From Candidatus Thioglobus autotrophicus (GTDB lineage: Bacteria > Pseudomonadota > Gammaproteobacteria > PS1 > Pseudothioglobaceae): a stretch of DNA of 64,000 nucleotides. Shown here in pieces: positions 27,353 through 38,471 of this stretch (position 1 is its first letter; each line of letters starts with the position of its first letter). The notes under the pieces were generated by a model. The model was not told the origin of the DNA. It was given only the letters and a program-made list of their open reading frames with translations, and searched no databases. The translations under genes were made by a program, and so were the position numbers. The DNA lies in the NCBI RefSeq assembly GCF_001293165.1, contig NZ_CP010552.1, positions 1,448,450-1,512,449 of the forward strand, read 5' to 3'.

Positions 27353-29563
27353 TTAAAAATCATCCAGATTGGCTAGGTAATTTGGCACTTCATCTTCAAG
27401 GCGTTTATACAAGCTTGGTGAAGTAGAGGCAAGCCCTTTAAGCACTAGCTCAAAGTTAGTGACATAGTCGTAACCAGTGCCACCCATGTGCTTTTTAAAA
27501 TGCGCTAGACGCAATGCCCAGCAACAAGACTCGTAAGCAATACCGGTAGTTTCTTTACTCGTGGTCCAGGCGCTGGTTGCTTGGTTTTGCGATCTATTAA
27601 TACCTGCAAAAACATGCACTTTCTGGGTTAATGGATAGGCACCATACAACTCAATTGATTTAGGATCGCTGTTAGCTCTGTCATAATGGTGTGCTAAAGT
27701 TAGGAATTTTCTTGGGTTAAGAATATAGCTTGCCGAACTATCGCGTTTGTCGATTTTGTTGGTTTCTGGGTCGTACTGCAGGGCGTTGTTAAAGCTAAAA
27801 TCACTTAAACTCATATCAGCTGATAAAGCGATATCTGAGTATTTTCTTCGACTTACCAATACACCCGAGCTATCCATATCCGTGTCATCAAGGTGGCGTG
27901 TTTGTGCTGCTTTTAAACTTAAATAAGTATCGCCTGTTTCCTCATCTATAAAATCAGACTCAAGACCTAAAGTGAAGTTGTTGGCATTGCTGATTCTATC
28001 AATACCGGTAAATTTCTGCCCTGAAAATAAACCCTCGTAAGAGTCATTTTTATCGGCAGAGTCAAAGCTTGGCAGGGCACTTTGATCTTTTTTAGGGGTG
28101 TGGTTATAGGCCAGTCTTGGGGTTAGGGTTTGAACAAGATCTGTACCAAACAAACTAGTTTCTCTCTCTAAGAAAAGTTTTGAATCTAGGCCAAAACTAT
28201 AGATAGATCTATTCTCATCCGTAGCATTATCCAGTGCATAATCTGTACTAGAAAGACTGAGTTTTGGCGTTAAAGAGTAGGCATTGGTTGTGATTGGGCG
28301 AGAGAGGTTTGCTTGTGCATGAGTACGAAGCCCTGTATCAGTTGATGTTTGATGTTGAAACTTAGCACTCACTAAAGATAAATCTATCTGGCGATTATCC
28401 ATACCTGTAAATGTTTTAGAGATTGAAATCTCTGGTGCGCGTGTGTAAGCAGCCGTACCACTATTAACCAATTGCTCATTTTCAGCAAATAAAGCGATGT
28501 TTAAATTTTGATCTTTATCTGCATAAACCAGGTCAACATGGGAATATAAGGCGGTAGCACTAGTATTGTTATGTGCAATTTCTTCAAAATATTTAGTATC
28601 AGAAACACGATTGGCAGTTAAGCTAAGCTCGGTTTTTTCATTAATCGATAAATCAATACTTGAATTTAACAACCAACGTGCATTGTTGGTAATATCGTCT
28701 TCATTAAGATACTGACCCTCAAGCTCTAAACGACCTTTATCCATATAATCATTGCCAGCAATTAATTGGCGATATTTACCCTCAACAACGCTACCACGAC
28801 TGGAAAGCTGATTTAAAGTTAATAAAAAATCACGATCTGGGGCGATATTAAAGTAATAAGGGATTCTAACTTGATAGTTGTTATCTTCATTCGCAGTAGA
28901 CTCATCATAGCTACCAAAGGCTGGCGCTAAAAAGCCCGAGCCTCGACCTTCTAAAACCCACTCATGATGTGGCGAATAAAACACCGGGACACCTAAAAAC
29001 TCAACCACAACATCACTTGCAACACCGCGATTGGTTTTTGAATTCAGTGTGATTTGATCAGCTTTCATTTGCCAATCCGTGTTGCCCAGCGGACACAAAG
29101 AATAGCTAACTTCATCAAAAACCTGTTGCGTGCCATCATTTTTCACTTGTTGCGCCTGACCATTTATCTTGGCGTCTGGATAGTGAAATTGAACTTGATT
29201 AAGTGTTGTATAAATAGTGTCATCTTGTTTTTTAACAACAGCCTTGTCACCCACAAACATCAACTCATCATCTTGAAACTTAACCTGACCTTTAGCAGTT
29301 GAAGTTTTGCTAGATTTTTTAATCTGAATTTCATCGGCACTTAAGTAGTAGGCGCTTGAATTAAGCGATACATTGCCTGTTAATAGATAGGTATCGCCCT
29401 TGGTAATTTCACTACGATCGGCAATCGCATCTAGGTTTTCGTCGTTTGATAAGGTCTGTTTTGGAAAAAGTAGGCGGCCATCCGCACAGTTTAACGCATA
29501 ACCTTGTGCGCTGACCAAGCCGGAGAATAGGGCGAATGAACAAAAAGCAAGTGACTTTTTCAT
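27353..29563 (-). CDS. lptD: LPS-assembly protein LptD
   Basis: Outer-membrane beta-barrel that inserts LPS into the outer leaflet with LptE. The 736-residue precursor has a signal peptide (MKKSLAFCSFALFSGLVSA), an N-terminal jellyroll/OstA domain (about residues 50-150), and a large barrel. The four cysteines that form the functional disulfides in E. coli have counterparts: Cys26 (LNCADG), Cys157 (LCPLG) and Cys680-Cys681 (SCCWALR). It is followed by surA in the conserved lptD-surA order. It is divergent from hflK across 136 bp. Confidence 0.96.
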   Translation of the reverse strand: MKKSLAFCSFALFSGLVSAQGYALNCADGRLLFPKQTLSNDENLDAIADRSEITKGDTYLLTGNVSLNSSAYYLSADEIQIKKSSKTSTAKGQVKFQDDELMFVGDKAVVKKQDDTIYTTLNQVQFHYPDAKINGQAQQVKNDGTQQVFDEVSYSLCPLGNTDWQMKADQITLNSKTNRGVASDVVVEFLGVPVFYSPHHEWVLEGRGSGFLAPAFGSYDESTANEDNNYQVRIPYYFNIAPDRDFLLTLNQLSSRGSVVEGKYRQLIAGNDYMDKGRLELEGQYLNEDDITNNARWLLNSSIDLSINEKTELSLTANRVSDTKYFEEIAHNNTSATALYSHVDLVYADKDQNLNIALFAENEQLVNSGTAAYTRAPEISISKTFTGMDNRQIDLSLVSAKFQHQTSTDTGLRTHAQANLSRPITTNAYSLTPKLSLSSTDYALDNATDENRSIYSFGLDSKLFLERETSLFGTDLVQTLTPRLAYNHTPKKDQSALPSFDSADKNDSYEGLFSGQKFTGIDRISNANNFTLGLESDFIDEETGDTYLSLKAAQTRHLDDTDMDSSGVLVSRRKYSDIALSADMSLSDFSFNNALQYDPETNKIDKRDSSASYILNPRKFLTLAHHYDRANSDPKSIELYGAYPLTQKVHVFAGINRSQNQATSAWTTSKETTGIAYESCCWALRLAHFKKHMGGTGYDYVTNFELVLKGLASTSPSLYKRLEDEVPNYLANLDDF

Positions 29564-29699
29564 GATGGTTCTATATTTTTAAAAATTCATTTATTTTAAC
29601 ACCAACTAAATAGCAAATAGCCTGCATATATTAGTTACATAGACATGACTTTATTTGGGTAAAATAACTCAGGTTTTTAACAATAATGGAAGCATTTAA

Positions 29700-30866
29700 A
29701 TGGCTTGGAATGATAACAACAATAATCAAAACCCTTGGGGTGGCAACAACCAAACACCACCAGAGTTAGATGAAGTAATTAAAGAATTTAAAAATAAATT
29801 TAATGGATTATTTGGTTCGAACAAATCAACTAACTCATCAGCAACACCAACACCCCCGCAAGGCAGTGTGAAATTTATCGTCATTATTGCTGCACTGGTT
29901 TGGATGTTATCAGGCATCTATATTATTGATCCTGCTGAGAAAGGTGTTGTTTTACGTTTTGGCGCCTTCCAAGAGGAAACCTCTCAAGGTCCTCACTGGC
30001 ACTTACCATTCCCTATTGAAACTTTAAGCAGGGTTAATGTAGAACAAATCAGAACTTCTGAAATCGGCTATCGTAATGTCGTTAAAGGCGGTCGTAATTT
30101 CGGTGGCAACGTTTCTTCTGAATCACTTATGTTGACTAAAGATGAAAACATGATTGACGCTAAGTTTGCGGTTCAATACAAAATCAATGATGTGCAGGCT
30201 TACTTATTTAATGTTGCTAGTCCAGATACAACACTACGTCAAGTGTCTGAAAGTGCCATTCGTCAGGTGGTTGGCCAAAACACGATGGATTACATCTTGA
30301 CTGAAGGTCGAGTAAGTATCGCTGATGACATTAAAGAAAGATCTCAAGAATTGCTAGATTTATACAAGACAGGCTTGCAAATTACCACGGTTAACATGCA
30401 AGACGCTCAACCCCCTGAGCAGGTTCAAGCAGCTTTTTCTGATGCAGTAAAAGCGCGTGAAGACAAGCAGCGTTTAATCAATGAAGCGCAAACCTATGCG
30501 AATGATATTTTGCCAAAATCTCGTGGTCTTGCTGCTCGTCTCTTGGAAGAATCTAAAGCTTATAAGTCTGAAGTAACCTCTAAGTCTGAAGGTGAAGCAT
30601 CTCGATTTAAGCAAATTCTAGCAGAATACGAGAAAGCGCCAGCTGTTACCAAAGAGCGTCTTTATCGTGAAACTATGGAAGGCGTGCTAGCAGCGACTAG
30701 CAAAGTTGTGGTTGATTCAAAAGCCAACTCAATGATGTACTTACCGATTGATAAATTAATTAGCACTAAGCAAACTAGCACTCAAACCACCCCTCAAACT
30801 ACTCAAGAGCAAGCCGAGGCAGCCAATGATGCTAGAAATATTTTCCGTAACAGAGGAGTAAGATAA
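29700..30866 (+). CDS. hflK: FtsH modulator HflK
   Basis: Membrane-anchored SPFH/prohibitin protein that with HflC forms a large cage around the FtsH protease. The 388 residues begin with the typical Asn/Gly-rich cytoplasmic segment WNDNNNNQNPWGGNN, followed by one transmembrane helix near residues 57-75 (VIIAALVWMLSGIYII), then the prohibitin domain and a coiled coil; the C-terminus is a Thr/Gln-rich tail. GGAAG precedes the ATG. Its stop and the hflC region are adjacent with a one-base overlap. In E. coli hfq-hflX precede; they are not here. Confidence 0.96.
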   Translation: MAWNDNNNNQNPWGGNNQTPPELDEVIKEFKNKFNGLFGSNKSTNSSATPTPPQGSVKFIVIIAALVWMLSGIYIIDPAEKGVVLRFGAFQEETSQGPHWHLPFPIETLSRVNVEQIRTSEIGYRNVVKGGRNFGGNVSSESLMLTKDENMIDAKFAVQYKINDVQAYLFNVASPDTTLRQVSESAIRQVVGQNTMDYILTEGRVSIADDIKERSQELLDLYKTGLQITTVNMQDAQPPEQVQAAFSDAVKAREDKQRLINEAQTYANDILPKSRGLAARLLEESKAYKSEVTSKSEGEASRFKQILAEYEKAPAVTKERLYRETMEGVLAATSKVVVDSKANSMMYLPIDKLISTKQTSTQTTPQTTQEQAEAANDARNIFRNRGVR

Positions 30867-31723
30867 TGAAAAAGCTAGGATTAATTATCATTGCAGCGGT
30901 ATTTTTTGTACTAAGTTCGGCGCTTTATACGGTTAACGAAACTCAAACCGCTATCAAACTACGTTTAGGTGAAATTGTCAGTGTTGAAAAAGAGCCTGGA
31001 CTTAAATTAAAAATGCCATTTGTTAACAATGTGGTGAAATTTGACGACCGAGTACAAACACTCGATGCACCATCTGAGCGTTTTTTAACTGGTGAAAAGA
31101 AAAATGTGATTGTAGATTCGTATGTTAAATGGCGAATTAACGATGCAGAGCAATTTTACAAGTCAACAGGCGGTAATTTAGCGCGTACCGATAATCGTCT
31201 TGCGCAGATTATCAAAACAGGTCTTAAGAGTGAATTCTCAAAGCGTACGATTGCTGATGTAGTTTCTGGTGAGCGTGGTGAAATTATGTCCAATATTGTT
31301 AAACTTGCTAAAAAAGATATCAGTGAATTTGGCATTGAGATTGTTGATGTACGTATTAAGCGTATCGATCTATCGCAAGAGGTATCAAACTCGGTCTATC
31401 GTCGAATGCAAGCAGAGCGTCAACGTGTTGCGAAAGAATTTAGATCTAAGGGTGCTGAAGAAGCGGAAATTATTCGCGCAGCAGCGGACAAAGAAAGAAC
31501 TATTATCTTAGCAAATGCCTACCGTGATTCAGAGATGATACGAGGTGAGGGTGATGCAATTTCAGCAGGAAACTATGCACAAGCCTACAATGAAAATGTA
31601 GATTTTTACTCATTCTATCGCTCACTAGAATCTTATAAGAAATCATTTTCTGGTCAAAATGACATTATGGTATTAAATCCAAATACTGAATTCTTCCGTC
31701 ACTTTAACCCTGAGGTTAAATAA
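30866..31723 (+). CDS. hflC: FtsH modulator HflC
   Basis: Partner of HflK in the FtsH-regulating complex. The 285 residues start with a single N-terminal membrane helix (LGLIIIAAVFFVLSSALYTV), followed by a prohibitin domain (TAIKLRLGEIVSV, VDSYVKWRI) and a coiled-coil region containing SVYRRMQAERQRVAKEFRSKG, a family signature, here residues about 180-200. It overlaps hflK by one base and is followed by hisZ after 7 bp, so hflK-hflC-hisZ-purA-rnr form one transcript. Confidence 0.96.
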   Translation: MKKLGLIIIAAVFFVLSSALYTVNETQTAIKLRLGEIVSVEKEPGLKLKMPFVNNVVKFDDRVQTLDAPSERFLTGEKKNVIVDSYVKWRINDAEQFYKSTGGNLARTDNRLAQIIKTGLKSEFSKRTIADVVSGERGEIMSNIVKLAKKDISEFGIEIVDVRIKRIDLSQEVSNSVYRRMQAERQRVAKEFRSKGAEEAEIIRAAADKERTIILANAYRDSEMIRGEGDAISAGNYAQAYNENVDFYSFYRSLESYKKSFSGQNDIMVLNPNTEFFRHFNPEVK

Positions 31724-31730
31724 ACACCAT

Positions 31731-32684
31731 ATGAAGACTTGGCAGCTACCCGAAGGTATTGACGAATTAAGCGGCAATCAGGCGCTTAATTTTGAAATGC
31801 TTCGACGTCAACTAATAGACCTTTACACTGATAAAGGCTTTGGCTTAGTCATCCCGCCAATGGTGGAACATGTGGATTCACTCTTGTTAACCAGTGATTC
31901 GGTTAACGAAAAAACCTTTAAATTTTTAGATCCTGTTAGTGGCAAAATGCTCGGTGTACATGCAGATATTACGCCGCAAATTGCGCGTATTGACGCTCGA
32001 CGTGCGAGTAATAATATTGAAAAATATTGCTATATTAATTCAATTTTGCAAACTCGTGCTGATGACTTCTACGATTCACGATCCCCGATTCAGGCGGGTG
32101 CGGAGTTGTATGGTTCTAATGATATTTCAGCAGATGTTGAAGTCATTGAGCTTATGCTAGATAGTTTAAAGATTTTATCAATTGAGTCTGTTGTTATTAG
32201 CCTTGGAAACGTGGCAATTTTTGATGCATTGATCGCACAAGAAAACCTAGACTCAGATCAAACAACTGAACTGCGTCATATCTTTGCACATCGTTCATCC
32301 CCAGATCTGGTTACTTTTACCCAGCAACACTCGCTTGTTAATACAGCCTTGTTCGAGGCCTTGATTAAACTAGAAGGTGAGCGCGTCGTACTTGATCAGG
32401 CGATAGCACTTTTTGCAGACTTTCCTGATGCGTTAAAAGCCATTCAAGACTTACAAGCTATTGATCAGGCACTTAAGGGTAAAAATATACAAGTAAGCTA
32501 TGATTTGGCTGAGTTGCAAACCTATGAGTATCATACGGGTATTGTCTTTTCAGCCTATAATCAAAACTACTCTAAAGCCTTAGCTCAAGGCGGGCGCTAT
32601 AATGGTATTGGCGAGTCATTTGGGCAGTCACGAGCAGCCACAGGATTTTCGTTTGATTTGAAATTTTTATCTCAATCAAGTTAA
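31731..32684 (+). CDS. hisZ: ATP phosphoribosyltransferase regulatory subunit HisZ
   Basis: Histidyl-tRNA-synthetase paralogue that forms a complex with short-form HisG, the first enzyme of histidine synthesis. The 317 residues match the catalytic core of class II HisRS: motif 1 around KGFGLVIPPMVEHVDSLL, motif 2-like ADITPQIARIDARR, and a late AQGGRYNGIGESFG. The anticodon-binding domain is absent, which separates HisZ from HisS. It is shorter than the roughly 390 residues of many HisZ. The hflKC-hisZ-purA order is common in beta- and gammaproteobacteria. No hisG is in this window. Confidence 0.93.
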   Translation: MKTWQLPEGIDELSGNQALNFEMLRRQLIDLYTDKGFGLVIPPMVEHVDSLLLTSDSVNEKTFKFLDPVSGKMLGVHADITPQIARIDARRASNNIEKYCYINSILQTRADDFYDSRSPIQAGAELYGSNDISADVEVIELMLDSLKILSIESVVISLGNVAIFDALIAQENLDSDQTTELRHIFAHRSSPDLVTFTQQHSLVNTALFEALIKLEGERVVLDQAIALFADFPDALKAIQDLQAIDQALKGKNIQVSYDLAELQTYEYHTGIVFSAYNQNYSKALAQGGRYNGIGESFGQSRAATGFSFDLKFLSQSS

Positions 32685-32712
32685 GCTTTATTAAAAAAAA
32701 TAAATTAATTAG

Positions 32713-34044
<1,332 letters not shown>

Positions 34045-34047
34045 TTT

Positions 34048-36234
34048 ATGAGTGATCCGCATCAAAAAAGAGAAGCAAAAAAGTACGACAATCCCATTCC
34101 ATCAAGAGAGCACATTCTCTCTTTTTTCAAAAAGAAGCCACTTTCAAAATACGACCTATTTGACTTACTAGAAGTTGACGGTCAACAAAAGAAACCTTTA
34201 ACTCACCGTCTTAAAGCTATGGTTCGCGATGAACAGCTAGATTACAACAAAGACGGTGACTTCGTTATTTTTGATCCAAATGCAGGGATTAAAATTGGTA
34301 CAGTCGTTGCCAACCCTAAAGGCTTTGGATTTCTTAAGCTAGAAGAGGGTGGGCGCGATTTACGTCTTAACTCACGTCAAATGCAGTTGGTTTTTCATGG
34401 CGATAAAGTCAAGGCACGCTTAATTAGCAAACGCGGCGACGCCAAGATTGTTGAAGTATTGGAAAGTGTTAAAACTGTTGTTGCACGTCTACATATCGAT
34501 GAAGAGGGTAATGCCCACGCAGTAGTAGATGATAAGCGCATTCGCAACGATATCAATATTCCTAAAATTAATGACGACAACACCAATGAGCAAATTGTTA
34601 TTGTTGAGATCACTAAATCACCGACTTTTAAATCTTTAGCAGAAGGCAGAATTATTCAAATTCTTGGCTCGTATATGGATGAAGGTGTTGAGACAGACGC
34701 AGCATTATATCGCAATGGTATTCCGGTTGATTTCTCAGAAGAGGCCTTAGCACAAACGGCCAAAATTCCTGGTGAAGTAACCAAGCAAGACAAACAAGGT
34801 CGTGTTGATATTACTGACATGAAGCTGGTCACGATTGATGGCGAAGACTCTAAAGATTTTGATGATGCAGTATTTGCCGAGGCTACTAACAATGGCTGGA
34901 AATTAGTCGTTGCGATTGCTGATGTTTCTCACTATGTTGCAGAAGGTACAGCACTTGATGCAGATGCCATTGAACGTGGCAATTCTGTTTATTTCCCGCG
35001 CCGTGTGGTGCCAATGCTGCCTGAGGCTTTATCCAATGGCCTTTGTTCAATCAATCCTGGCGTAGAACGCTTGTGTATGACTTGTGAGATGAACATCGAT
35101 ACAAATGGTAGCTTACTTGATTATAAATTCTACCCAGCGGTAATGTTCTCGCATGCGCGCTTAACTTACACCAAGGTTAGCGATATCCTTGAGCATGACA
35201 ATCAAGCACTTAAAGCAGAATTTGAACCTGTTTTGGAAAATCTGAATGATTTGTATGACTTATACAAAGTGCTAAAAGCTGCGAGAACTAAACGTGGTGT
35301 CATGGATTTTGATCGTATTGAATCGCAAATTTTGTTTAATGATAACGGCAAGATTGATAATATCATTGCCCGCTCAAGAAATGATGCACACAAGTTAATT
35401 GAAGAATGCATGCTAATGGCCAACCAAGCCACGGCTAAATTTTTAGGCGAAAACAAGGAAGACTTCCTATACCGAATTCACCCGAAACCAACGGCTGAAA
35501 AAGTCGAGGTAACGCGTCAATTCTTAACTGCAGTAGGCTTAACACTTGAAGGTGGCGATCAGCCAGATTCTAAACACTTTGCTAAAGTATTAGAAGATGC
35601 TAAAGGCAGAGATGATGAAAATATCATTAAAACCGTTGTGCTTCGCACCATGAAGCAAGCGGTTTATACACCAGCCAATGAAGGCCACTTCGGCTTAGCA
35701 TTCGAAGACTACACGCACTTCACCTCACCAATTAGAAGATACCCAGATCTTCTTGTTCATCGCGCTATTAATCGTGTGTTAAACAAGAAAGATCCATCAT
35801 TTATGGGTAAATTGGTTAATAAAGTTTTGGGCAATAAAGAGAAAAAACCGTCTAAAAAAATGATCGAGCTAGGTGCCAATTTATCGGTAACTGAACGTCG
35901 TGCTGATGAAGCTTCTCGCGATGTTGAGCAGTGGCTTAAATGTGAATACATGCGTGATAAAGTTGGCGAAACATTCAACGGCGTTATCTCTGGTGTTGCT
36001 GGTTTTGGTATCTTTATTGAATTAACAGAAGTATTTGTTGAAGGCATGATTTCTATTCGCGACCTTAAAGATGACTACTATAACTTTGATGATATTCATC
36101 ATCAGCTAAAAGGTGACCGTACCGGCAAGGTATTCACTCTAGGTGATACCATTAAAATCCAAATTGCCTCGGTTAATTTAGATGATAGACAAATGGTCTT
36201 CGTTCCTGCACCTGAAGAAGAGGAAGAAGAATAA
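34048..36234 (+). CDS. rnr: Ribonuclease R
   Basis: Processive 3'-5' exoribonuclease that degrades structured RNA. Domains of the 728-residue protein in order: N-terminal winged-helix segment (REHILSFFKKKPLSKYDLF), two cold-shock domains, the RNB catalytic domain and a C-terminal S1 domain (GETFNGVISGVAGFGIFIEL). The RNB domain has acidic magnesium ligands in TIDGEDSKDFDDAV and the later FTSPIRRYPDLLVHR. The long basic tail of E. coli RNase R is missing; the protein ends in a short acidic PEEEEEE. The gene is followed by a bidirectional terminator. Confidence 0.96.
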   Translation: MSDPHQKREAKKYDNPIPSREHILSFFKKKPLSKYDLFDLLEVDGQQKKPLTHRLKAMVRDEQLDYNKDGDFVIFDPNAGIKIGTVVANPKGFGFLKLEEGGRDLRLNSRQMQLVFHGDKVKARLISKRGDAKIVEVLESVKTVVARLHIDEEGNAHAVVDDKRIRNDINIPKINDDNTNEQIVIVEITKSPTFKSLAEGRIIQILGSYMDEGVETDAALYRNGIPVDFSEEALAQTAKIPGEVTKQDKQGRVDITDMKLVTIDGEDSKDFDDAVFAEATNNGWKLVVAIADVSHYVAEGTALDADAIERGNSVYFPRRVVPMLPEALSNGLCSINPGVERLCMTCEMNIDTNGSLLDYKFYPAVMFSHARLTYTKVSDILEHDNQALKAEFEPVLENLNDLYDLYKVLKAARTKRGVMDFDRIESQILFNDNGKIDNIIARSRNDAHKLIEECMLMANQATAKFLGENKEDFLYRIHPKPTAEKVEVTRQFLTAVGLTLEGGDQPDSKHFAKVLEDAKGRDDENIIKTVVLRTMKQAVYTPANEGHFGLAFEDYTHFTSPIRRYPDLLVHRAINRVLNKKDPSFMGKLVNKVLGNKEKKPSKKMIELGANLSVTERRADEASRDVEQWLKCEYMRDKVGETFNGVISGVAGFGIFIELTEVFVEGMISIRDLKDDYYNFDDIHHQLKGDRTGKVFTLGDTIKIQIASVNLDDRQMVFVPAPEEEEEE

Positions 36235-36253
36235 AACAATAAAAAAAAGAAAT

Positions 36254-36282
36254 AAAAAAAGGAGGCTTTCGCCTCCTTTTTT
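36254..36282. terminator. Bidirectional terminator between rnr and ilvD
   Basis: GGAGGC (36261-36266) pairs with GCCTCC (36271-36276) around TTTC, which on the minus strand reads as a GAAA tetraloop. It is flanked by seven A before and six T after, so it serves both convergent genes. Confidence 0.93.
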
Positions 36283-36303
36283 AATAACTATCAATAATAG
36301 ATT

Positions 36304-37968
36304 CTAGCTAGTCACAGCCCCTTTAGAAGCTGACTTAGCCAGCTTGGCAAACTTAGCCAAAACACCCTTGGTGTAGTTTGGCTTAGGCTGCACCCAATGC
36401 GACAAGCGCTCATCAATAATCACCTGATCAACCAGCAGCTCTAATACGTTGTTTTCTGCATCGATTAAGATTTCATCACCATCTTCAACTACTGCTAGCA
36501 CACCACCTTTAAAAGCTTCTGGGGTGATATGACCCACCACAAAGCCGTGCGTACCGCCCGAAAAGCGTCCATCGGTAATCAGTGCCACTTGACCGCCTAG
36601 ACCTTTACCCATAACCGCTGAGGTTGGTGCAAGCATTTCACGCATGCCAGGGCCGCCAGCAGGGCCTTCGTAACGAATCACAATCACATCGCCGGCTTTA
36701 ATTTCATCATTAAGTACGGCTGCAAGCGCGGCTTCTTCGCGGCCGTAGCATTTTGCCACACCTTTAAAGCTCAGGCCTTCTTTACCAGTAATCTTGGCAA
36801 CAGCACCTTCAAGCGCTAAATTGCCTTTAAGAATCCTAAGATGTGAATCTTTTTTAATGGGATTGTCTAATGATTTAATAATATCTTGAGATTCTTCATA
36901 CGGTTTAACATCTGCTAAATTTTCAGCCATGGTTTTGCCGGTAACCGTCATACAATCGCCATGTAGCATACCTGCATCAAGTAACATTTTCATCAGTGGT
37001 AGGGTGCCGCCGATTTCAATCAGCTCACTCATTAGGTACTTACCCGATGGCTTAAGATCAGCAATAACCGGAACGTTAGCACCAATACGAGTAAAGTCAT
37101 CAATACTTAAATCAACACCGGCAGCATCTGCCATAGCAATTAGATGCAACACTGCATTGGTAGAGCCACCCAAAGTAATAATTACAGTAATAGCATTCTC
37201 GAACGCTTTCATGGTCATAATATCATTCGGCTTAATATCTTTTTCAAGCAGGTTAAGTACAGCTTCACCAGCGCGAACACAGTCGTTATTCTTGTCCGCC
37301 GAAATAGCGTCTTGAGCGGAAGAATTTGGCAAACTCATACCCAAAGCTTCAATGGCTGATGCCATGGTATTAGCAGTATACATACCACCACATGAACCCG
37401 GACCAGGAATGGCAGTTTTTTCAATATTTTCTAATTCAATTGCGTCGATGGTGTTATTGGCGTATTTTCCAACCGCCTCAAAAACACTAACAACATCCGT
37501 ATGGTTTTCACCAGGTTGAATGGTACCACCATAAACAAAAATACCTGGGCGATTAAGTCTAGATAAACCAATAATACAGCCTGGCATGTTTTTATCACAA
37601 CCACCAATTGCCACCACGCCGTCAAAACCTTGACAACCCACTACCGTTTCAATCGAATCAGCAATTACTTCACGAGAAACCAATGAATATTTCATGCCTT
37701 CTGAGCCCATGGAAATGCCATCAGAAATAGTGATTGTATTAAAAATAACAGCCTTGCCGCCCGCAGAATTGACGCCTTTTTCCGCTTGCTCTGCCAATTG
37801 GTTAATATGCATATTACAAGGCGTTACCATGGACCAAGTAGAGGCGACACCAACTTGAGGCTTATTAAAATCTTCTTTTTCAAAACCAACCGGATATAGC
37901 ATGGCACGTGAAGGTGCTCTTTCATAGCCATCCACCACTTGCGAGGAGTATTTTCTTGGATTAGACAT
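36304..37968 (-). CDS. ilvD: Dihydroxy-acid dehydratase IlvD
   Basis: Fe-S dehydratase of valine, isoleucine, leucine and pantothenate synthesis. From ATG 37968 the product has 554 residues and begins [20 protein letters not shown], the family start; a longer frame to 38028 is unsupported. The cluster cysteines appear as Cys51 (TPCNMH), Cys124 (GGCDKNMPG) and Cys193 ([12 protein letters not shown]). The C-terminal [13 protein letters not shown] contains the catalytic serine region. Length and motif spacing fit the shorter [2Fe-2S]-type branch rather than the roughly 616-residue E. coli enzyme; that subtype is inference. Monocistronic and divergent from the acetyltransferase gene. Confidence 0.96.
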   Translation of the reverse strand: MSNPRKYSSQVVDGYERAPSRAMLYPVGFEKEDFNKPQVGVASTWSMVTPCNMHINQLAEQAEKGVNSAGGKAVIFNTITISDGISMGSEGMKYSLVSREVIADSIETVVGCQGFDGVVAIGGCDKNMPGCIIGLSRLNRPGIFVYGGTIQPGENHTDVVSVFEAVGKYANNTIDAIELENIEKTAIPGPGSCGGMYTANTMASAIEALGMSLPNSSAQDAISADKNNDCVRAGEAVLNLLEKDIKPNDIMTMKAFENAITVIITLGGSTNAVLHLIAMADAAGVDLSIDDFTRIGANVPVIADLKPSGKYLMSELIEIGGTLPLMKMLLDAGMLHGDCMTVTGKTMAENLADVKPYEESQDIIKSLDNPIKKDSHLRILKGNLALEGAVAKITGKEGLSFKGVAKCYGREEAALAAVLNDEIKAGDVIVIRYEGPAGGPGMREMLAPTSAVMGKGLGGQVALITDGRFSGGTHGFVVGHITPEAFKGGVLAVVEDGDEILIDAENNVLELLVDQVIIDERLSHWVQPKPNYTKGVLAKFAKLAKSASKGAVTS

Positions 37969-38027
37969 AATTACTTTGTATTGATATAAAGCATTATATT
38001 TTAGATTAAAATAGTGCACTTCTATCA

Positions 38028-38471
38028 ATGTTTTTACACCGTACTTTGGATAATTCTGAACAAATTTTGACTTTAATCAAGCCTTTTGTAGAGCAGGGGA
38101 AAATCCTTCCTAGAAGCAAGCAAGAGATTGAGAGAAACATCAATGATTTTATTTTATTATTTGATGATAATCAGCTGCTTGCCTGTGCAGGACTTAAGGA
38201 TTGTCAAGAGGGCTCTATGGGTGAGATTTACTCACTCGCTGTGGCGAAAAATGCGCAAAATACTGGGCTTTCTAACGAATTACTAAGCAAGATACTAGCC
38301 AATGCAAAACAAAGGAAATTTAGCAAAATTTTTGCATTAACTAAGTTTGGTACCGATTGGTTTGTTAAAAATGGTTTCATTCAAATGAAAATATCCGATT
38401 TACCAGTCAAGCGCCAACGCTACTTTAATCATGATCGAAATTCATCCATATTTTTTAAGGAAATTGTTTAA
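38028..38471 (+). CDS. GNAT acetyltransferase resembling the C-terminal domain of N-acetylglutamate synthase
   Basis: Stand-alone GNAT domain of 147 residues. The start [25 protein letters not shown] and the end [21 protein letters not shown] resemble the C-terminal acetyltransferase half of ArgA (pattern I-P-L-E-Q-G-x-L-V-x-R-S and Y-N-x-x-R-x-S-K). The acetyl-CoA loop is altered, reading [16 protein letters not shown] where Q/R-x-x-G-x-G/A is expected. The amino acid kinase domain of ArgA is absent. Proteins of this sort are known as short NAGS (argA-like) in some bacteria. Its stop overlaps the rnt start by one base. The function as glutamate N-acetyltransferase is likely but not proven. 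Confidence 0.75.
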   Translation: MFLHRTLDNSEQILTLIKPFVEQGKILPRSKQEIERNINDFILLFDDNQLLACAGLKDCQEGSMGEIYSLAVAKNAQNTGLSNELLSKILANAKQRKFSKIFALTKFGTDWFVKNGFIQMKISDLPVKRQRYFNHDRNSSIFFKEIV

